From: Odiellus spinosus
Lineage: Eukaryota; Arthropoda; Arachnida; Opiliones; Phalangiidae
DNA length: 64,000 nucleotides
Reading direction: 5' to 3'
Assembly (NCBI GenBank): GCA_963920705.1
Contig: OY987230.1
Coordinates: 16,269,320 to 16,333,319 of the forward strand
The position numbers and the translations under genes are program-made. Positions 56,782 to 64,000 of the stretch are shown piece after piece. The notes beneath the pieces are model-generated. The model ran no database searches and was not told where the DNA came from. It saw nothing but the letters and a program-made list of their open reading frames with translations. The stretch's first letter is position 1. The number at the start of each line of letters is the position of its first letter.

Positions 56782-57246
56782 AGGGAGAATGCAATCTAAC
56801 AATCTATCGATTCCTTAAACAAACAAATATTAAACTAGAATTAAATTTAAAACCTACCTTCAAAATAGGCTTAGCTGGATTCATGGAGATTTCCTGAACT
56901 CCCCGTATAAGGACTACTAACCAATGACATTGATCATTGAGATCCTTCATTCCCCATATAAGAGCCATCGATCAATGTCATTGGTCGCTAGTCCTTACAC
57001 GGGAAGTTCTGAATATCTCCATTAATCCAGCTAAGCCTATTTTGATGGTAAGTTTTAAATTTATTTATAGTTAAATATTTGTTTGTAATTTTATTTACTG
57101 TTGGATTAGGCTTATTTAAACTGTAAGAAATCGATAAATTCATCAAATGGAAATGTGGAATTTTTGCAGGAAAGCTATACATTTTTTTGATCTTCGAAAA
57201 AATCACCCACACCTTAAAGTTCTTAAAATCACGTGATATTATCCCT
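56782..57246. mobile_element. 465-bp palindromic MITE, AGGGAGAATGCA family, copy 2
   Basis: Flanked by TTAA (56778-56781, 57247-57250). Shares the AGGGAGAATGCAATCTAACA end and the AATAGGCTTAGCTGGATTCA inner arm with copy 1; the right tail is more diverged. Confidence 0.68.
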
Positions 57247-57250
57247 TTAA

Positions 57251-58973
57251 AAAAAAAGAATAGAATACTAACGGGAAAAGACTTGAAAATATTCATTCTC
57301 ATTTCGTTTCAACCGGTTTGTTAGTTATTTTCAAATGAGCCGATACTCGGTCATAATCGGTTTTTCGTTAAAAATTATAAAATAAAAAAAAAAAAAAAAA
57401 ACACACTAAAAACTTTTAAGCCATGATGTAAACCTCTCGAAAAAGAATGGAAATATGAGAAAATATAAATTCTATACTCTTAATTGTTCAATTGAAGTTT
57501 TCAAAACTACTTTTAATCCCTACAAGGTTTCACAATGTGTATTACTCCGCCTGAACTATCGATATATTTCAACATTACTCGCGAATAAGAGTACCTAGAT
57601 AAAATCAGAGTTAGTTTTCAGTAAAATCTAGTAAAACGCTTGATATTGGCCCAAAGAAACCAAAAGTCTAATAGATACGAGAGATACAATGCAGTCTAAA
57701 GTCTGTTTTTCTGCAAATTAAAAGTAATTCTACTTATACTTATTTGAACAATAAAAAAATGCATAAATTAAATTTTGTAATTTGAGCCTGGAAGGGAATG
57801 ATCATGTTTTTACGAAATACCTTACGGACAATGGGATTTTTCATTAATTAGGGGAGGAGGAGGAAACGAGTCGTTCGTGAAACTAGTTGATAATTGAGCG
57901 TATCCACCCCCAAGATATATTTTAAAATTATCTCGGAAAAAGAAAAAAATTACGATGAAGAAATTGGTTCATAAGATTTAAAGGTATAATGAACAAAGCT
58001 CCCATCAAAATCCGAAACAAAAATATGGAAAAAAGGGACCAGAATTTTAGAGATATACCTGAACCACATTTGGACCAATAAAAAACGAAATTAGACCTCT
58101 ATCATTACTTATCATTTATCATAGAACTTTTAGTATTTTGATTGGAAAATTTAGGCTGTCTAAATATTTCCTGGAAATATCGAAAATAGAGTAGTTTAAT
58201 GAGCAAATTCTGATTTTACGGTAATTTAGGGACCTATAATTAATAGGAATTTTTAAGTATTGAATTGAAACATTGTCGATTTCGAAGCTAAAAGTTTCAG
58301 AATTTTCCAGACCTTTTAAAAACTTTCAAGTACGTTCTAGAATTTTACTAGATCTCTCGAGATATTTCTGGAACCTTCTAGAAAAGGTTACGGACGTAGG
58401 GAAATTGTAAATTATTAGTATTTGATTGATATTTCTCTTTCTTTCGTAATACAATTTCTCCAATAAGGGCCTCTCCCACACTAAAGTTTTAGTAAAAGCT
58501 CTTCTTCTACACAAATCATAAAATACTTGGACCAATATTGTGAACTCCCGTCACCATTGTAGGCTATAAAGTCAAATGAAAAGAGGTTTTGTTTTCTGGC
58601 TGATTAATGAGCCCACAATACTAATTTAAACAATTCATCATCTCTTTAATATCACCCCAATAATAAAGGACATTTATAACTATAATGAGTCCGTGAAATT
58701 AAATGGCGATGCACATGGTTATTAAATATCTGTTACAAAACAATTTCATTGTATTTTTTTTTAGCCCCTCCTAGCTATTTCGCTATATAGTTTAGGCTAA
58801 AGGATGATTAAGTTTAGATGAAGTTGGGAGAACGAGAAGAAAAAAAAAAACCTGTTTTGATTAAATAAAAACGGCCCAACCTTTGGAGGAATCACGAGTT
58901 GTAAAGTTTTACGAGTCGAAGTTTTTTTACGCTATCTTAAATTCTGGTTCTTGATATGATATCTTTGATTCAA
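57251..58973. other. Intergenic sequence
   Basis: No gene recognised. Confidence 0.35.
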
Positions 58974-59531
58974 AGGGAAGGTGAAATGTTATTTTGTTTT
59001 ACTGATTCTTCAACGGTAAACAGGTTTTAGTTAACATTAATTAAACTGGAAAGCAAACGTTTAGTTAGACTGATAGTTTGAAATTAATAATGCAGTTTCC
59101 TACCATACGGAATTAATAACAGATGAAATTAACTATAATTTGAATAAAACTCCATTAGTAAGATCGAATAATCCTCTATGTCGCTCTCAAAATGGGAGGA
59201 GAGCACTAATAACTGAAAAAGAGCTCTGATTGGTCAAAGGTTCTCAAAATTTAAACGTTTTAATCTTCAATCGATTATAGATGTATAACCTTAACTTTTA
59301 CTAAGACTAAATCACACACACGAGGGGATTCTAGGACTAAAGAATTCCAAGATTATGAAACTTTGCTCTGACTGGACAAAGATTCATTAAAATCTATTTT
59401 AGATTAATAATTTATATAGTCACGAAAATGACGAGGTCACTTATAGTTTGAGAGATTTATTTAGGCTAATCAAAAATAATCCAATTTAATCAAGAATAAA
59501 AGCTAATCGGAGTTTTATTTTCACCTTTCCT
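58974..59531. mobile_element. Possible 558-bp TTAA-type element
   Basis: The left end AGGGAAGGTGAAATG (after TCAA) and the right end, inverted AGGAAAGGTGAAAATAAAA with TTAA beyond (59532-59535), resemble the AGGGAGGGTGAA family. The interior shows little palindromy. Confidence 0.4.
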
Positions 59532-59535
59532 TTAA

Positions 59536-61189
59536 CTGCGAAATAAGTGGGTGTATAGATGATGAAATTTACAGCTTCCCTTCAAAAAAACTTGGACACA
59601 AAATTGAGCCCCGTAAAATATTAAAGCAGCGAGCGAAACAAATTTGAAAAGAGAAAAGAGAGAGAGAGAAAAAAATTAAACCGGCCTGAATTTGAAAAGA
59701 AGCCATAAGTTAAGGAAGGGCCCAACAATTTCTATACGTATAAGAGGTCTAAGGTTAAGGAACTAATTTGGATGCCTCGTTTAAAATTCTTCAAGCTGCA
59801 ATATATAATATACCTACATGTTTATACTAGTATATATTACGACATTCTTCTACGACATCGAGCTAGTATAGAGACTTGTAACTTAAGCCTCCGTTTTTCA
59901 TCATTTTTAAAAGAGATTATGGCACGAAATAATTTTATTTTCATTATTTTAAAAGATTTAAATGGCATTATGATGTATTATGGTATAATGAAGATAATTT
60001 TTTTAGGTGGATTAACTTGGTAATTAACCCAAGGCAATTTATTTTAATTAAGCATTGAACGCGAAAGCTTACGGTTCATAAATAAAATATTTATCGATCC
60101 ATAATAATTTACAATATTTAATTTCTTAAAGTGAGAATGAAAATCAGCTAGGACTTTAAATTAAAATGTAACCTTTGGGCCATTTTACAGGTTATACTTT
60201 TCTAATAGATTCCTGTCGCGCCTATAACTGGGTATGTTCCGGATCTGGTGAATGACTATTGGCCCTAAAGGCAGTGAGGTCATTTAAAAAGTCAGTTAAT
60301 TCCTATACGTCATTCAGCGAGAAGATACACGGTTTTAGTCTGTATGTTTATTGTCTATGTTTAGAGCTATCCAAATTTCTTCCCTGACCTTTTGGAAGGA
60401 ACAAACTTAATTACTACCGTTACTATCGCTTTAAAGTTATTTTCTACTGTATGGTATAATACGTAATTAAAACACCCACATTGGCATCTTAGCGAGGGTG
60501 AAATAGCTAACGCACGACGCTCGCTCTCCTGGAGACGACAGGCAGTCTCCTATAATAAAGTATGACGGCTCAAATCAAATTCACACTGGCTTTGCTCTAA
60601 AATCTAAAGCCAATTCTAATCCATTTCACACCGCGTTGAAAAATACGTTAAAAGTAGTATTCTAATAGAGTAAACTTGGAAGCATCTTTTGAAAGAAAAA
60701 CAAGAGATTTCGGAGCGCGATTTTCCTAACGGTTTGGTTAATTCTTTTGACACAACGGGAAATTATTGTATATAGCGACGCGGTTCGGCTTCCGCCCCAG
60801 ATAAGAAAGAACGGCCTGGACAAACAGCTAGCTTTGTACGCCGCTTTTTGGAACACGAGTATATATCTAAAAGGGGAAAACGCCTACCTAAGAATTTTTT
60901 TTTTAGTAATTAACACCCCCATAGATTGACTCAAGCAATAGATATAGATTGATGTAATACTTCTCAATCGTTTCTGAAATAAGCCGTAGTCTCCGTAGAG
61001 AGCTTCTTTTTTTATTAGGCAAGACAGTTTGACACCTTGCTATATAATTAAAACAATTATACCGGGAAAAACATCCCTAAGAATAATTTGAAACATTACA
61101 TGCAGCCATAAATACAAAAATCTACGAGATCGTAAAATGCAGTATACAGACCCCAAAAATATTTATATTAATAAGTGATCTAAAAATTT
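59536..61189. other. Intergenic sequence
   Basis: A GA-rich run lies near 59648-59670. 60740-60870 has a GC-richer open frame without an ATG start or family features. No gene supported. Confidence 0.3.
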
Positions 61190-61640
61190 TAATTTAAATG
61201 CCTGAAAATATCTTTAGCTCTATTTACAGTCTTCTTGACCTTTTTCCCTGCCCTTATGAACCAATTTTAGAATTCTATGACCTTTCACCAACCTTCTTGG
61301 TAAATTTTCAAATTATATTGGCCGTCTGGAGCATTTTCCAAATTAATTTACTTTACCCTCACATTCTGAACCAATTTTAAAATTCTCTCAATTTTCCTTG
61401 ACTTTCTGGACCAATATGAAATACAAAAACCTTTTCCTGACCTTATAGACCACTTTAAAAATATTCAAGGACAATTCTCTGACTGTCTGGACAAAGTTTC
61501 AAATTTCCTGGGCTTTCTCATTTTTATTTTCATGACTTTATGGGTTCGTTTTCAAATTCCTTGATTTTTTCCAAACCTTTTAAACCCATTTCCAAATTCC
61601 CTGACTTATCCAGGTTTTCCAGGTCGTGTAAAAACCACGA
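61190..61640. repeat. Degenerate TTCCTGACCTTCTGGACCAA-type repeat
   Basis: Irregular units of about 45-55 bp combining CTGAC/CTTTCTGGACCAA and TTTCAAATTCC. Similar fragments recur near 11640-11780 and 46800-46930. Confidence 0.55.
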
Positions 61641-62011
61641 ATAAATAAAAATATTTCTTCTATTTTTCACCGTCGCTCGAAACCAACGGAGATTTAGGCC
61701 TAAGTGCATGATGATATAATAATCGATTACGATTGTTTTTAACACCAACTCGCAAAGATAAGGCGTTAACCTATCCCGTATTATATTTATATATAAATTT
61801 AACCTAATCTATATATTAAACTTCCGTTCAAACAAGGCGAAACAATATGAAATTGTCATCCCCGAAAATTATGAAAGGTTCCGCTGAGTAAGGCCAACAT
61901 TCGCCGAACTTTGATCAACATCTATACACCCACGTATTTGCGGACAAAAAGATAACGGAACGTGAGATATTTGCAATTACTTCAATTTCCTCCCCGAAAT
62001 CTCCCGTGAAC

Positions 62012-62018
62012 TATAAAT
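62012..62018 (+). promoter_or_regulatory. TATA box of the esterase-like gene
   Basis: TATAAAT 113 bp upstream of the ATG. A start near 62042-62050 would leave a 5'UTR of about 80 nt. Confidence 0.5.
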
Positions 62019-62124
62019 ATCAAATCAAATGATCTATAGGAATCATTTCTAGTTCGAGTCTAATCTTCAACCGAACTGTGTCCAGCTCGAGGGATTTATT
62101 AAAACAACGCAGCAACCGACAAAC

Positions 62125-63987
<1,863 letters not shown>

Positions 63988-64000
63988 GTGAGTAACTATT

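Noticed and set aside
60747-60929. GC-richer plus-strand frame with a protein-like composition
   Set aside because: No ATG, no family match I recognise, and no clear splice partners; kept only as a note.

Overview
The window is AT-rich animal DNA with split genes, GT-AG introns (several only 70-73 bp), many minisatellites and many short inverted-repeat elements. A vasopressin/oxytocin-type (inotocin-like) receptor, the very short introns and the gene types suggest an arthropod or another ecdysozoan. The species cannot be fixed from sequence alone. All exon models below were built by eye from splice sites, reading phase and protein similarity.

Layout. (1) 1010-23713, minus strand: a vasopressin/oxytocin-family GPCR of 534 aa in five coding exons. 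The last intron is about 20.3 kb. It holds a (TATATCTC)-type microsatellite, a 2.3-kb DNA element with ~330-bp inverted repeats that encodes a PIN-like/CXC protein, a 174-bp satellite, a 30-bp minisatellite and several MITEs. (2) 23.7-37.2 kb: no recognisable protein gene. It holds five minisatellite fields, one rich in TGACGTCA (CRE-like) motifs, and a few GC-richer islands. (3) 37200-48931, minus strand: an eight-exon gene for a predicted 1,863-aa secreted protein. It has a long Arg/Asp/Pro- and Thr/Pro-rich repeat region, then CCP (sushi) and HYR-like modules, and a C-terminal GCC2/GCC3 cysteine module. This module set is typical of SVEP1/polydom-like extracellular proteins. Inside its fifth intron, on the plus strand, lies a tiny two-exon gene for a secreted protein with one six-cysteine CCP domain. 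(4) 49-62 kb: mostly non-coding, with a candidate promoter near 51.2 kb and more MITEs. (5) 62125 to the window end, plus strand: the first four exons of a carboxylesterase/cholinesterase-like gene whose catalytic serine motif is replaced, so it is probably a non-catalytic family member. It runs off the window.

The most unusual items are the TIR element with the PIN-like/CXC protein, the antisense single-CCP gene nested in a large CCP gene, the 45-bp coding repeat array, and the esterase-fold protein without a nucleophile. In each multi-exon model the phases agree at every junction; the two genes that end inside the window by annotated stop (534 and 1,863 aa) close exactly in frame.
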